Source: Candidatus Ribeiella danica (GTDB lineage Bacteria > Chloroflexota > Chloroflexia > Chloroflexales > Roseiflexaceae). From it: 64,000 nt of DNA. The stretch is from positions 372,001-436,000 of the forward strand of contig JADKFS010000008.1 in assembly GCA_016717335.1 (NCBI GenBank), read 5' to 3'. Below, in pieces: positions 16,607 through 25,322 of this stretch (the stretch's first letter is position 1; every line of letters starts with the position of its first letter). The position numbers and the translations under genes were made by a program. The notes below the pieces were generated by a model that was not told where the DNA came from, searched no databases, and saw nothing but the letters and a program-made list of their open reading frames with translations.

Positions 16607-17497
16607 TTACGACCCGATCTCGAAGCCGGCCAGGTGCTCCAGCGCCTTGACCAGCGCGTGGTTGCCCTCGGCGCCGAGGCCCTGGGCCTGCAGCGTGCGG
16701 TACAGCTGGAAGATCAGCGCGGTGCCCGGCAGCGGCACGCCGAGCTGGTCGGCCGCCGAGAGCACCAGCCGGACGTCCTTCTGCTGCAGGTCGATCGTGA
16801 AGCCGGGCCGCCAGTCGCGCGCCAGCACCTGCGGGCCGCGGTTGCTCAGCATCCAGCTGCCGGCCGCGCCGCCCACCACCGCCGCCAGCGCCTTCTGCAC
16901 ATCGACCCCGCCGGCCTGCGCGAACAGCAGCGCCTCGGCCGCCGCCAGCATGTTGCCGACCACCAGGATCTGGTTGACCAGCTTGACCGTCTGGCCCGCG
17001 CCACTGCCCCCGACATGCGTGATCGTCTTGCCCATCGCCTCGAAGACCGGCGTGGCGCGCTCGACATCCGCGGCGTCGCCGCCGACCATGATGCTCAGGG
17101 TGCCGCGCGCGGCGCCCTCGCTGCCGCCGCTCATCGGCGCGTCGAGCATGCGCACGCCACGCTCGCCCAGCTTCGCCGCGATCGCCTGGGTCGCCTGCGG
17201 GCTGATCGTGCTCATGTCGACCACCAGCGCGCCGGCAGCCGCGCCTTCGATCACGCCGCGCTCGCCCAGCACGACCTGCTCGACATCCGGCGTGTCGCTG
17301 ACGCAGATGATGATGATATCGCTGCGCGCGGCGACCTCGGCCGGGCTCGCCGCGGCGGCCGCGCCCTCGGCGACAAGCTCGTCGGCACGGCTAGCCGTGC
17401 GGTTCCACACCGTCAGCGGGAAGCCGGCCTTCAGCAGGTTGCGGGACATCCCGCGACCCATGATCCCCAGGCCGATGAAGCCCACTCGCTCGGTCAT
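16607..17497 (-). CDS. NAD(P)-dependent beta-hydroxyacid dehydrogenase (GarR/MmsB-like)
   Basis: 296 aa from the ATG at 17497, which has AAGGAGCG upstream; a longer in-frame start at 17569 is not needed. Rossmann motif VGFIGLGIMGRGMSRNLL, substrate motif DAPMSGGSEGA and the catalytic-lysine segment GSGAGQTVKLVNQ place it in the beta-hydroxyacid dehydrogenase family (tartronate semialdehyde reductase, 3-hydroxyisobutyrate dehydrogenase, glyoxylate reductase). Substrate cannot be decided from sequence. Confidence 0.88.
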   Translation of the reverse strand: MTERVGFIGLGIMGRGMSRNLLKAGFPLTVWNRTASRADELVAEGAAAAASPAEVAARSDIIIICVSDTPDVEQVVLGERGVIEGAAAGALVVDMSTISPQATQAIAAKLGERGVRMLDAPMSGGSEGAARGTLSIMVGGDAADVERATPVFEAMGKTITHVGGSGAGQTVKLVNQILVVGNMLAAAEALLFAQAGGVDVQKALAAVVGGAAGSWMLSNRGPQVLARDWRPGFTIDLQQKDVRLVLSAADQLGVPLPGTALIFQLYRTLQAQGLGAEGNHALVKALEHLAGFEIGS

Positions 17498-17760
17498 CGT
17501 CGCTCCTTCGGCTTGTCTGGCTCGTAAAATTTTGGACATAGGCAGGATTGAATTTGGACATAGGGCCACACTTGGCGATCAGGACGCAAAACTCTTCGTT
17601 GAGAGGTCATGCAATGCTTGCGTATTGTAGCACGGTGGGGCGAGTTCGGCGATGAGCCGGGGCTCTGGCATGAAGCTGATCCCGCCCAAGCGATCCTCAA
17701 GGATGAATCGCTCCACAGTGCGCTCGGGATGGAAGTGGCGCACAAGACATTCGGAAGTAC

Positions 17761-17907
17761 GCGCTCGCGATCGAGGATGGAGCACTCACAATCGAGGATC
17801 GGCCGCTCGCAATCGAGGATCGACCACCCACAATCGAAGATCGGCCGCTCGCGATCGAGGATCGGCCGCTCGCAATCGAGGATCGGCCGCTCGCAATCGA
17901 GGATGGA
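17761..17907. repeat. 21-bp tandem repeat (seven units)
   Basis: Seven imperfect units of CGCTCGCAATCGAGGATCGG plus C. Each is three heptads long and all frames stay open, giving heptad peptides such as PILDCER on the minus strand. No start or stop signals suggest a real protein. Confidence 0.85.
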
Positions 17908-17972
17908 CTGCCGAAGAATAACGAAGCAGACCAAAAAGCGCTGAGGAGCGTCGTCGATCATCGGCTGTCGTT

Positions 17973-18002
17973 GGTTGAGGCACGATCTATCGTGCCTCAA
18001 CC
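17973..18002. repeat. Perfect palindrome, 14-bp arms
   Basis: GGTTGAGGCACGAT-CT-ATCGTGCCTCAACC. No T-run follows, so an operator or cruciform site rather than a standard terminator. Confidence 0.75.
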
Positions 18003-18787
18003 GCGATAGCCGTCGCCGATAGTCGTTGGTCAGGGCATGATACGCTGATACGACGCCAAATAGAGAAGAAGGCGATTGCGCAAATCACGAGGTAGCGCTG
18101 GAGGCGCGGCGGCTGCGGACCGCTCATGCGCTCCCAACGGCGCGCGCAAGCGCACGCCGTGCAATCACCGCGCGGGCGTAGTCAAGACAAGCTTGCTCGG
18201 ACGCAGTAAACGTCTGCGCGGTGATCCGGTCGTAGACGGTGTAGCCGAACCGGCGCGATTGCCGATCCATGCCACGGCCGTCAAGTACAATTGCATCGCT
18301 GTGCAGCGCGGCCCGCCACCATACGCGCCGCCCCCGTCGCTGGGCGCGCTTCACCGCCGGCTGTGATTGCTGATTCTGTCGACACGATCGTCCCAACATC
18401 TTCTTCGCACCTTTCCAGCGTGGTGCACGAGTGCCGAGCCAGCCGCACACCGCACTGTCTTTCACCACCACTACAGGTCGCAGGAACAGGTTCCGCGCTC
18501 GTTCGACACACACTTCAGCGGCAGCACTACCGCACAGAACACGTCTTCGTGATCAAAGCAGCACAATCCAACGGGGAAAGTGAGCTCCGCACGACGGTGT
18601 ATAGCAAGAGGCGTGCCACGCGCCGAAGGCAAATCACGCCGCCACCCGTCTTCCGCCCAAAATCGGTCAGCTCGTTCCGCCAGGCCGTACTATGCCGCCC
18701 CCGCGCACCGCCGGCGCGAAATTGGGTTGGACGAATACGCCCTGCCGTGGTAGCATGAAAGAAATACCGCGAGGGAGCGCAAGAATC

Positions 18788-19558
18788 ATGGACAGGCAGG
18801 GGATCGAACGTGCGGCCTGCATCCTGCGCGAGGCCCGCCGTATCGTTGCGCTGACCGGAGCCGGCATCAGCCGGCCCTCCGGCATTCCCGACTTCCGGAG
18901 CGACGGTGGCCTGTGGAAGCTGGATGATCCCATGGCGGTGGCGTCGCTGTGGGGCTTTCAGGCCAACCCGCGCCGGTTCTACACCTGGTTCCGCCCGCTG
19001 CTGGACACGATCGCGGCCGCGCTGCCAAACCCGGCCCACCTCGCGCTGGCGCAGCTCGAGCGCGCCGGTCGCCTGCGGGCGATCATCACGCAGAACATCG
19101 ACGGCCTGCACCAGAGCGCCGGCTCGCGCGAAGTCTACGAGCTGCACGGCAACATGCGCAGCGCGACATGCGTGCGCTGCGATCGGCAGGTGCCGGCCAG
19201 GCCGCTGCTCGAGCGGGTCCGCCGCGGCGAGATCCCGCACTGCGAGTGCGGCGGGGTGTTCAAGCCCGACGTGGTGCTGTTCGACGAAATGCTGCCGCGC
19301 GGCCTCTACTGGCTGGCCCACCGCGAGCTGGCGACCTGCGACGCGCTGATCGTCGCCGGCACCGCGCTGGAGGTCGCGCCGGTGTGCGAGATGCCGGCGA
19401 CGGTGCTGCAGCGCGGCGGGCGCCTGATCATCGTCAACCAGGGCGAGACCCACCTCGACCACTACGCCGACGTGACGCTGCACGCGGACGCGGCCGTGGC
19501 GCTGCCCGCGATCATCGAACAATTGCAGATTGCAGATCGCACGTTGCAGATTGGATAG
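18788..19558 (+). CDS. Sir2-family NAD-dependent protein deacylase
   Basis: 256 aa from ATG 18788. Removes acyl groups from lysine using NAD. Sirtuin motifs: ALTGAGISRPSGIPDFRS, TQNIDGLHQSAGS, catalytic His in ELHGNMRS, zinc cysteines CVRC and CEC, FDEMLP, and the NAD motif IVAGTALEVAPV. The last residues (LQIADRTLQIG) are encoded by a TTGCAGA heptamer array, so the tail is repeat-derived. An in-frame ATG at 18755 is an alternative start. Upstream of prfB with a short gap. Confidence 0.93.
   Translation: MDRQGIERAACILREARRIVALTGAGISRPSGIPDFRSDGGLWKLDDPMAVASLWGFQANPRRFYTWFRPLLDTIAAALPNPAHLALAQLERAGRLRAIITQNIDGLHQSAGSREVYELHGNMRSATCVRCDRQVPARPLLERVRRGEIPHCECGGVFKPDVVLFDEMLPRGLYWLAHRELATCDALIVAGTALEVAPVCEMPATVLQRGGRLIIVNQGETHLDHYADVTLHADAAVALPAIIEQLQIADRTLQIG
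19522..19556. repeat. TTGCAGA heptamer array at the sirtuin 3' end
   Basis: Words TTGCAGA, TTGCAGA, TCGCACG, TTGCAGA with period 7, inside the coding end. Confidence 0.8.
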
Positions 19559-19588
19559 ACGCAATCGACATTACTGAAGGAGCCATTC

Positions 19589-20699
19589 GTGGACAACGTG
19601 GATATGGAGGCCCTGCGGGCGCGCTTCACGCGCGTCCGGGGGCGGCTTTGACCTCGCGGAGAAAGAACGCCAGATCGCCGCGCTCGAGGAGCGCAGCGCC
19701 GACCCCACCCTGTGGAGCAACCCCCAGGAGGCCCAGGTCCTCATGCAGCGCCTGACCCGGCTCAAGGCCGAGGTCGAGCGTGGGACCACGCTCGAAAGCC
19801 AGATCGAGGCGCTGGTCGAGCTGCAGGAGCTTGCCAATGCCGAGGACGACGACTCGCTGCGCGAGGAGATCGCCGCCGAGCACGCCAAGACCGCCCAGTC
19901 GCTCGACCAGCTGGAGGTCGACCTGCTGCTGAGCGGCCGCTACGACGACCGCGACGCCTTCTTGTCGATCAAGGCCGGCATGGGCGGCACCGACGCGCAG
20001 GACTGGGCCGAGATGATGCTGCGGATGTATACGCGCTGGGCCGAGCGCCGCGGCTTCAAGGTCGCGCTGGTCGACCTCAGCGAGGGCGACGAGGCCGGCA
20101 TCAAGAGCGCGACGCTCGAGGTGCGCGGCCAGCACGCCTACGGCTTCGCCAAGGCCGAGGCCGGCGTCCACCGGCTGATCCGGCTCTCGCCGTTCAACTC
20201 CGGCAACACCCGCCAGACCTCCTTCGCGCTGGTCGAGGTGCTGCCCGAGGTCGACGACGCGCCCGAGGTGACGATCAGGCCCGAGGACCTGCGCGTCGAC
20301 GTCTACCGCGCCGGCGGGCACGGCGGCCAGGGCGTCAACACCACCGACTCGGCCGTCCGGCTGACCTACCGGCCCGGCACGCCCGAGCAGATCGTGGTGA
20401 CCTGCCAGAACGAGCGATCGCAGCTCCAGAACAAGGAGACCGCGATGCGGGTGCTGCGCGGCCGGCTGCTCGAGCGCGAGCTGCAGCGCCAGCGCGAGGA
20501 GCACTCCCGGCTCAAGGGCGAGCATCGATCGGCAGAGTTCGGCAGCCAGATGCGCACCTACTACCTGCATCCCTACACGCTCGTCAAAGACCACCGCACC
20601 GAGCACGAGACCAGCAACGTCCAGGCTATCCTCGACGGCGAGCTCGACCCCTTTATGGAAGCCTACCTGCGCTGGGATACCGGGGGCGACGGCGAATAA
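19589..20699 (+). CDS. prfB: Peptide chain release factor 2, programmed +1 frameshift
   Basis: RF2 ends translation at UGA and UAA. A GTG start at 19589 (AAGGAG six bases upstream) opens a 20-codon frame ending at the in-frame TGA 19649-19651 in GGCTTTGAC. The T of CTTTGAC is skipped and the frame continues DLAEKERQIAAL from 19650, giving about 369 aa in all. An internal Shine-Dalgarno-like CGGGGGCGG lies just upstream of the slippery CTT. Codon-recognition SPF is in LSPFNSGN and the catalytic GGQ in GGHGGQGVN. RF2 autoregulates by this frameshift: low RF2 favours slipping. This is the standard RF2 mechanism, not a broken gene. Confidence 0.97.
19637..19652 (+). promoter_or_regulatory. RF2 programmed frameshift site
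   Basis: CGGGGGCGGCTTTGAC: SD-like G-run, then CTT TGA C. Shift +1 at CTT reads GAC next. Confidence 0.95.
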
Positions 20700-20770
20700 A
20701 CGCTAAGCGCTGAACGCTGAACGCTGAGAAGAATCTCAGGTTTATCGTTCAGCGTTCATCATTCATCGTT
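20699..20770. repeat. STRR-like heptamer hairpin (GAACGCT / GTTCATC words)
   Basis: GCGCTGAACGCTGAACGCTGAG faces CTCAGG…CGTTCAGCGTTCATC. It ends at the base before the YitT start codon. Confidence 0.88.
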
Positions 20771-21628
20771 ATGAAGAGAGCCTGGCCGGTCATCCGCGAC
20801 TACACCCTGCTCACCGTCGGCGCGATCCTGACCGCGCTGGCGGTCGATCTGTTTATGGTCCCCAACAACGTCGTGACCGGCGGCGTGACCGGCGGCGCGA
20901 TGCTGCTGCGCAGCTTCTTCGGCACGCCGGTCGGCCTGGTCTCGCTGGCGGTGAATATCCCCCTGTTCATTCTGGGCTTCCGCTCGCTCGGCGGGCTGAT
21001 CTTCGGCATCCGCACGCTCTACGCCACGGTGCTCATGTCGCTGGCGATCGACCTGCTGGCGCCCTACGTGCGGCCCGTCACCAGCGACCCGCTGCTGTAC
21101 ACGCTCTACGGCGGCCTGCTCGACGGCCTAGGGGTCGGGATGGTGTTTCGGGCGCGCGGCACGACCGGCGGCGTCGACATTATCGCGCGCTGGATCGAGC
21201 GGCGCTATGGCTACCAGCCCGGCCGCAGCATGCTGCTGATGAACGTGCTGATCTTCGGCGCAGCGCTGGGCGCCTATGGGCCTGAAAACGTACTCTACGC
21301 GCTGCTGGTCGCGTTCGTCGGCAGCCTGACGCTCGACTACACGCTTGGCGCGGGGCTCGGCGCCCGCCAGGCGACGATCGTCACCACCCAGGCCGAATCG
21401 ATCAAGCACGCCCTGATGCACGAGATCGGCCGCGGCGTGACCGTGCTGGAGGGCTACGGCGGCTATACCGGCGACAGCCGCGCGGTGCTGCTCTGCATCG
21501 TCGCCCGCAGCGAGATCAGCTTCCTGAAAGCGATCGTCGGCCGCGCCGACCCACAGGCGTTCGTGATCATTGGCGAGGTCGTCGAGGTGCTGGGCGAGGG
21601 CTTCCGCCCCCACGGGGACACGAATTAG
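20771..21628 (+). CDS. YitT-family membrane protein
   Basis: 285 aa. The N-terminal ~200 residues hold about five or six membrane helices with YitT-type signatures (VPNNVVTGGVTGGAMLL; GTTGGVDIIARWI). The C-terminal ~85 residues are the soluble DUF2179 domain (GRGVTVLEGYGGYTG, PQAFVIIGEVVEVLGEGF). Transport function is not established for the family. No ribosome-binding site is visible because the heptamer hairpin directly abuts the ATG. Confidence 0.9.
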   Translation: MKRAWPVIRDYTLLTVGAILTALAVDLFMVPNNVVTGGVTGGAMLLRSFFGTPVGLVSLAVNIPLFILGFRSLGGLIFGIRTLYATVLMSLAIDLLAPYVRPVTSDPLLYTLYGGLLDGLGVGMVFRARGTTGGVDIIARWIERRYGYQPGRSMLLMNVLIFGAALGAYGPENVLYALLVAFVGSLTLDYTLGAGLGARQATIVTTQAESIKHALMHEIGRGVTVLEGYGGYTGDSRAVLLCIVARSEISFLKAIVGRADPQAFVIIGEVVEVLGEGFRPHGDTN

Positions 21629-21638
21629 GGCTAGGTCG

Positions 21639-21695
21639 CGGATTTTGGCACGGATACACGGACACCTGGTCTCTGTGTATCCGTGCCAAAATCCG
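21639..21695. repeat. Perfect 21-bp-arm inverted repeat between convergent genes
   Basis: Arms 21639-21659 and 21675-21695 (CGGATTTTGGCACGG… / …CCGTGCCAAAATCCG), 15-base loop. It could terminate both converging transcripts, though no long T-run follows. Confidence 0.8.
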
Positions 21696-21700
21696 TGTCC

Positions 21701-22543
21701 TCAGTTGCCCGCCGCCGCTCGCTCGGCCAGCGCGCGCGCCTCGGACCGGATCTGCGCCAGATCGGCTGCGCGCGGCGCCATGCGGGCGTAGCGATCGAGG
21801 TCTTCCAGCGCGCCGTTCAGCATCCCCAGCCGCGCCCGCATCAGCCCGCGGTCGCGCACCTCCTGCGCCGAGTCCGGCTCGAGCAGAATGATCCGCTCGA
21901 CCGCCGCCAGGGCGCGCGTGAGCGCGCCCTGCTCCACGTAGAGATTCTTCAGGTTGCGCAGGATGCGCGCGAGAATAGCCCGGCGCGACGGCGGCTCCAT
22001 CGTGCGCGCGACCAGCTCCGGCGAGGCCTCGCCGTAGAAGGTGGCGATCTGCGTCACGCACTCGGCCCGGCTCCAGATCCGCCCGCGGTTGAACGGGTCG
22101 AGGACGATCTCGTCGGCGCCCGCGCCGTAGCGCACCAGGAAGTGACCGGGCAGCCCTAGCCCGCCCACGGGCAGCCCCAGCCGCCAGCCGACCTCCATAT
22201 AGATCACTGAGAGCGTGATCGGCAGGCCCGCGCGCGTCGCCAGCACCTGGTCGAGGAAGCTGTTGGCCGGGTCGTTGTAGCTCCAGCTGTTGCCGCGGAA
22301 GCCCAGCTCGCCAAACAGGTAGCGGTTGAGCGCGTTGACCACCTCGCGCGGCTCGGAGCAGCCGGCCAGGCGCGCGCGGGCGCCCTCGGCGATCGTGTCG
22401 AGCTCGCGCAGCGACTCCGCCGGGCAGCAGCGCGACTGCTCCTCCCAGGCAATGCACAGCGCGGCCTCGGCCAGATCGAGCTGCGGCTCCGGCTGACGTA
22501 TGAGCGCTTGAAAGCGCCTTCGGGCAGGATGGGTGGTTCGCAT
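21701..22543 (-). CDS. SirB1-like (UPF0162) transglutaminase-fold/TPR protein
   Basis: 280 aa from ATG 22543. SirB1-family features: LNRYLFGELGFRGNSWSYNDPANSFLDQVL, RAGLPITLSVIYMEVGWRLGL, GLPGHFLVRYG and LDPFNRGRIW, then a C-terminal TPR-like block (ILRNLKNLYVEQGALTRALAAVERI). The fold is transglutaminase-related, but the catalytic Cys/His pair is not clear in this family and its biochemical role is unknown. No good ribosome-binding site; an in-frame ATG 18 bases upstream is an alternative. Confidence 0.85.
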   Translation of the reverse strand: MRTTHPARRRFQALIRQPEPQLDLAEAALCIAWEEQSRCCPAESLRELDTIAEGARARLAGCSEPREVVNALNRYLFGELGFRGNSWSYNDPANSFLDQVLATRAGLPITLSVIYMEVGWRLGLPVGGLGLPGHFLVRYGAGADEIVLDPFNRGRIWSRAECVTQIATFYGEASPELVARTMEPPSRRAILARILRNLKNLYVEQGALTRALAAVERIILLEPDSAQEVRDRGLMRARLGMLNGALEDLDRYARMAPRAADLAQIRSEARALAERAAAGN

Positions 22544-22617
22544 GGAGCTTAATAATAACATATTGTAGTACACCCGCGATCAGAATCGGGCGGCTTTCCC
22601 TCACCTGCGCTCCATGC

Positions 22618-22623
22618 TATAAT
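22618..22623 (+). promoter_or_regulatory. -10 element (TATAAT) for the first histidine kinase
   Basis: TATAAT with a poor TTTCCC at 22595-22600 (17-bp spacer). The leader that follows carries a family D double hairpin before the ATG at 22813. Confidence 0.4.
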
Positions 22624-22681
22624 CAATCAGCTATACGAGCCGGTAAGACAAGGTTTCGCTTGACAGCGATCTGCTTTACTT

Positions 22682-22763
22682 GGGGAGGTTGGGAGCGGCC
22701 GAAGCTTGCTCCAACCTTCCCAGGCAGGGTGCGGCGGCGGCGGAGCAGCTCCCACACCCCGCG
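22682..22763. repeat. Double-hairpin element family D, copy 2
   Basis: GGGGAGGTTGGGAGC pairs with GCTCCAACCTTCCC; a second foldback GGGTGCGG…CCCACACCC follows. Lies in the 5' leader of the kinase gene. Confidence 0.65.
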
Positions 22764-22812
22764 CCGAACTGAATGGGTTCGCGAGAACCTTATCATAAAA
22801 GCTGGATAGATT

Positions 22813-25092
22813 ATGAGCATTGACGCGCAACGCCAGGCGAGCGACCTTGTCGACCCATATGGGTCGGGCGATGCTGAGCTGCGCAGCCAGGTGCTCAACA
22901 ACATGCTCAACGCATCGACGTACCTGGTCTCGGTGCTCGACCCGAACGAGCTCCTGACAACCCTGGCGAAGCGTGTCGTCGAGGTCGTCCCAGCCGTCCA
23001 GGCAGGGCTGCTATGGCTGCAGGATCAGCAGGGCAGCGCGCTGCAGATCAAATCAGTCCACGGGCTCAACCCCACGCCCGAGCCGGCGATCCTCGACCGG
23101 CTGCGGCTGCGGCCCGGCGATGGTCTGGTCGGCGCCGTCTGGCAGCGCGGGGAGCCAATGCTGATCGAGGGCCGCGGGCGCTACCACGAGCTGGCCGGCC
23201 GCCTGAGCCAGCGCGCCAAGGACGACATGCGCCGGCTGCTCGAGTCGATCCCGCGCGAGGCCACCGCCGCACTGCTGCCGCTGCGGATCGGCAAACAGAT
23301 CATCGGCGTGCTCGAGCTGCTGAACACCGGCAGCCGGCCGACTCTGCGCCCCCAGGACCTGCAGATCCTCCAAACGTTCGGGAACCTGGCCGCCGGCGCG
23401 ATCAACAACGCACAGCTCCACGCCAGCATGCAGGCCCACCAGCGCCGCCTGGAGGCGCTCGGCGCGATCGGCACCGTCGTCAGCATGGCGGCCGACCTGG
23501 ACGAGCTGCTCAGCAACGCGCTCGACGTGATCTTGCGCGTCCTTGAGGCGCCCGCCGGGATGCTGCTGCTCCACGACCTGTCGCGCTCGCTGCTCTCGAA
23601 GGCGGTGCAGCGCGGCCTGCCCGACGCCTTTATCTCGGCGCAGCACAACGTCCCCGTGTTCGGCTCGCCCTACGAGGAGGCGGTGCGCTACGGCCAGACG
23701 ATCTCGCGCCCGCTGATCGCGGGCGATAGCGAGGACCTGCTGATCGCCGCCGGGTTCAACAGCTGCGTCTACATCCCGCTGCTCGCCGGCGGCACTGTCG
23801 TCGGTATGATCTGCGGGTACGGCGACGAGGTCATGCGCGACCGGGTCGACGTCCCGGCGCTGATGACGATGGGCAGCCAGCTCGGCCTGGCGATCGCCAA
23901 CGTCCGGCTCTACCAGGATACCCGCACCGAGCGCCTCAAGCTTGCCACCGTGATCAACAGCATCGCCGAGGGCGTCGTGCTGTGCAACCGCGAGGGCCGG
24001 CTGATGCTGGCGAACCAGTCGGCGATGGAGCTGCTCTCGGTCGAGCGCATCCCGGCCGAGCAGTCGATCAGCGAGATGTCCGACTTCTACGCCATCCGCG
24101 ATCTGGAGGGCGAGACGCTGCCGGTCGAGCGGCTGCCGCTCGCGCGCGCGCTCTCCGGCGAGGTCTTCCACGACTACCGCGTGCTCACGCGCGGCGCCAG
24201 CGGCCAGGATACCGTGCTCAGCTTCAGCGGCGCGCCGGTGTACGACGACGAGAACAACGTCGACGGCGCGGTGGTGATCTTCCGCGACGTGACCACCAGC
24301 CAGAAGCTCGAGCGCGCCAAGGACGACTTCCTGGCGGTGGCCGCCCACGAGCTGCGCAGCCCGCTCGCGGCGGTGCGCGGCTACACCGACCTGCTGGTGC
24401 GGCGCGAGCAGCGCCGCAGCGACGAGGACTCGCCCGAGCTGCGCGGCCTGACGATCCTGGCGCAGCAGGTCACCCACATGCTGCGCATGGTCGACAATAT
24501 TCTCGACGTCTCGCGGATCGACGCCGGCCAGGTGAGCCTGCAGCTGCAGCGCGTCAGCCTGGTGGCGCTGGCCGAGCAGGTGCTCGAGCAGCAGCGGCCG
24601 GCCGCCGGGGACCGCGCCCTGCTCCTGGAGAGCGCCGAGCAAGAGCTGACGATCGTCTGCGACTCGCTGCGCATCCGCCAGGTGCTGACCAACCTGATCG
24701 GCAACGCGATTCGCTACAGCCCGCCGGCGACGCGGATCTGCGTCGAGCTGTCGGTCGAGCGGGCCGGCGAGATCGCCGCTCGCCACCCGCCCTACGCCGC
24801 GCGCGGGGTGGACGAGCACGCCGACCTGGCGCTGATCTCGATCCAGGACCAGGGCGCCGGCATCTCCGAGGATCAGCTCGCGCGGCTGTTCAGGCGCTAC
24901 GCGCGCGGCCGCGAGCGTAGCGGCGAGGGCCTGGGGCTCGGTCTGTACCTCACCCGCGAGTTCGTCGCGCGCCACGGCGGCGATATCTGGGTCGAGAGCC
25001 GCGAGGGCCAGGGCAGCACCTTCTGTTTCACCCTCCCCCTCGAGAACGATCATCAGAACGGCGTCGAGTCCACCGAGCGAAGTAGTCAGTAG
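22813..25092 (+). CDS. Soluble sensor histidine kinase, GAF-GAF-PAS-HisKA-HATPase
   Basis: 759 aa, no membrane segment. Two GAF domains (about residues 25-195 and 205-370; second ends QLGLAIANVRLYQDT) and a PAS domain (about 375-500; VINSIAEGVVLCNREGRLMLANQSA). The dimerisation/phosphorylation helix carries His512 in VAAHELRSPLAAVRGYTDLL. In the ATPase, the N-box is RQVLTNLIGNAIRYSP and the G boxes are DQGAGI and GEGLGLGLYLTREF. It autophosphorylates and passes phosphate to a response regulator, but none is adjacent (orphan kinase). The signal is unknown. Confidence 0.93.
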   Translation: MSIDAQRQASDLVDPYGSGDAELRSQVLNNMLNASTYLVSVLDPNELLTTLAKRVVEVVPAVQAGLLWLQDQQGSALQIKSVHGLNPTPEPAILDRLRLRPGDGLVGAVWQRGEPMLIEGRGRYHELAGRLSQRAKDDMRRLLESIPREATAALLPLRIGKQIIGVLELLNTGSRPTLRPQDLQILQTFGNLAAGAINNAQLHASMQAHQRRLEALGAIGTVVSMAADLDELLSNALDVILRVLEAPAGMLLLHDLSRSLLSKAVQRGLPDAFISAQHNVPVFGSPYEEAVRYGQTISRPLIAGDSEDLLIAAGFNSCVYIPLLAGGTVVGMICGYGDEVMRDRVDVPALMTMGSQLGLAIANVRLYQDTRTERLKLATVINSIAEGVVLCNREGRLMLANQSAMELLSVERIPAEQSISEMSDFYAIRDLEGETLPVERLPLARALSGEVFHDYRVLTRGASGQDTVLSFSGAPVYDDENNVDGAVVIFRDVTTSQKLERAKDDFLAVAAHELRSPLAAVRGYTDLLVRREQRRSDEDSPELRGLTILAQQVTHMLRMVDNILDVSRIDAGQVSLQLQRVSLVALAEQVLEQQRPAAGDRALLLESAEQELTIVCDSLRIRQVLTNLIGNAIRYSPPATRICVELSVERAGEIAARHPPYAARGVDEHADLALISIQDQGAGISEDQLARLFRRYARGRERSGEGLGLGLYLTREFVARHGGDIWVESREGQGSTFCFTLPLENDHQNGVESTERSSQ

Positions 25093-25131
25093 CCTGGACA
25101 TCCGTAGCCCATCGCCAAGCTGATCCAGCCC

Positions 25132-25162
25132 CTGACGACCTACGACTGATGACTGATGACCC
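25132..25162. repeat. Heptamer array (ACTGATG words)
   Basis: ACCTACG-ACTGATG-ACTGATG-ACCC with period 7. The kinase stop region just upstream (AGTAGTCAGTAG) shows the same period. Confidence 0.6.
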
Positions 25163-25221
25163 GGAGATGCGACCGCTGCTATGATCTCTATAGCTGTGAG
25201 CAAAAGCATTGAGCCACTACC

Positions 25222-25281
25222 CACGAACGAGATGCCGTTGTGATGCCATCCGTCGTACTGCCGACTGCCCACTGCTATAGG
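25222..25281. repeat. 60-bp dispersed element family F, copy 1
   Basis: CCACGAACGAGATGCCGTTG…GATGCCATCCG…CGACTGCCCACTGCTATAG. Nearly the same sequence occurs at 56091-56165. It ends in a TATAG that could be a -10 box for hisC. Confidence 0.75.
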
Positions 25282-25322
25282 GGATATCAGCTACCGATGC
25301 CGACCGACTACTGGAGGAAGCA

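Larger units (their letters stand above)
17498..18787. other. 1.3 kb gene-poor region with repeats and possible gene remnants
   Basis: No intact gene recognised. It holds a 21-bp tandem array (17761-17907) and a 14-bp-arm palindrome (17973-18002). Minus-strand open stretches near 18124-18513 (…AVCGWLGTRAPRWKGAKK…) and 18530-18700 (…ELTDFGRKTGGGVICLRRVARLL…) lie in different frames. They read like a broken gene, possibly a transposase, but I cannot name a family. Confidence 0.5.

Noticed and set aside
17494..18000. 168-aa heptad-repeat protein (PILDCER)
   Set aside because: All frames are open only because 21 is divisible by 3; no ribosome-binding site or conserved ends.
18124..18700. Transposase remnant
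   Set aside because: Open stretches look like broken protein but no DDE motif, terminal repeats or target duplication could be shown.
19649..19651. prfB as a pseudogene or sequencing error
   Set aside because: TGA is in the canonical RF2 slippery context CTTTGAC and both flanks encode RF2.
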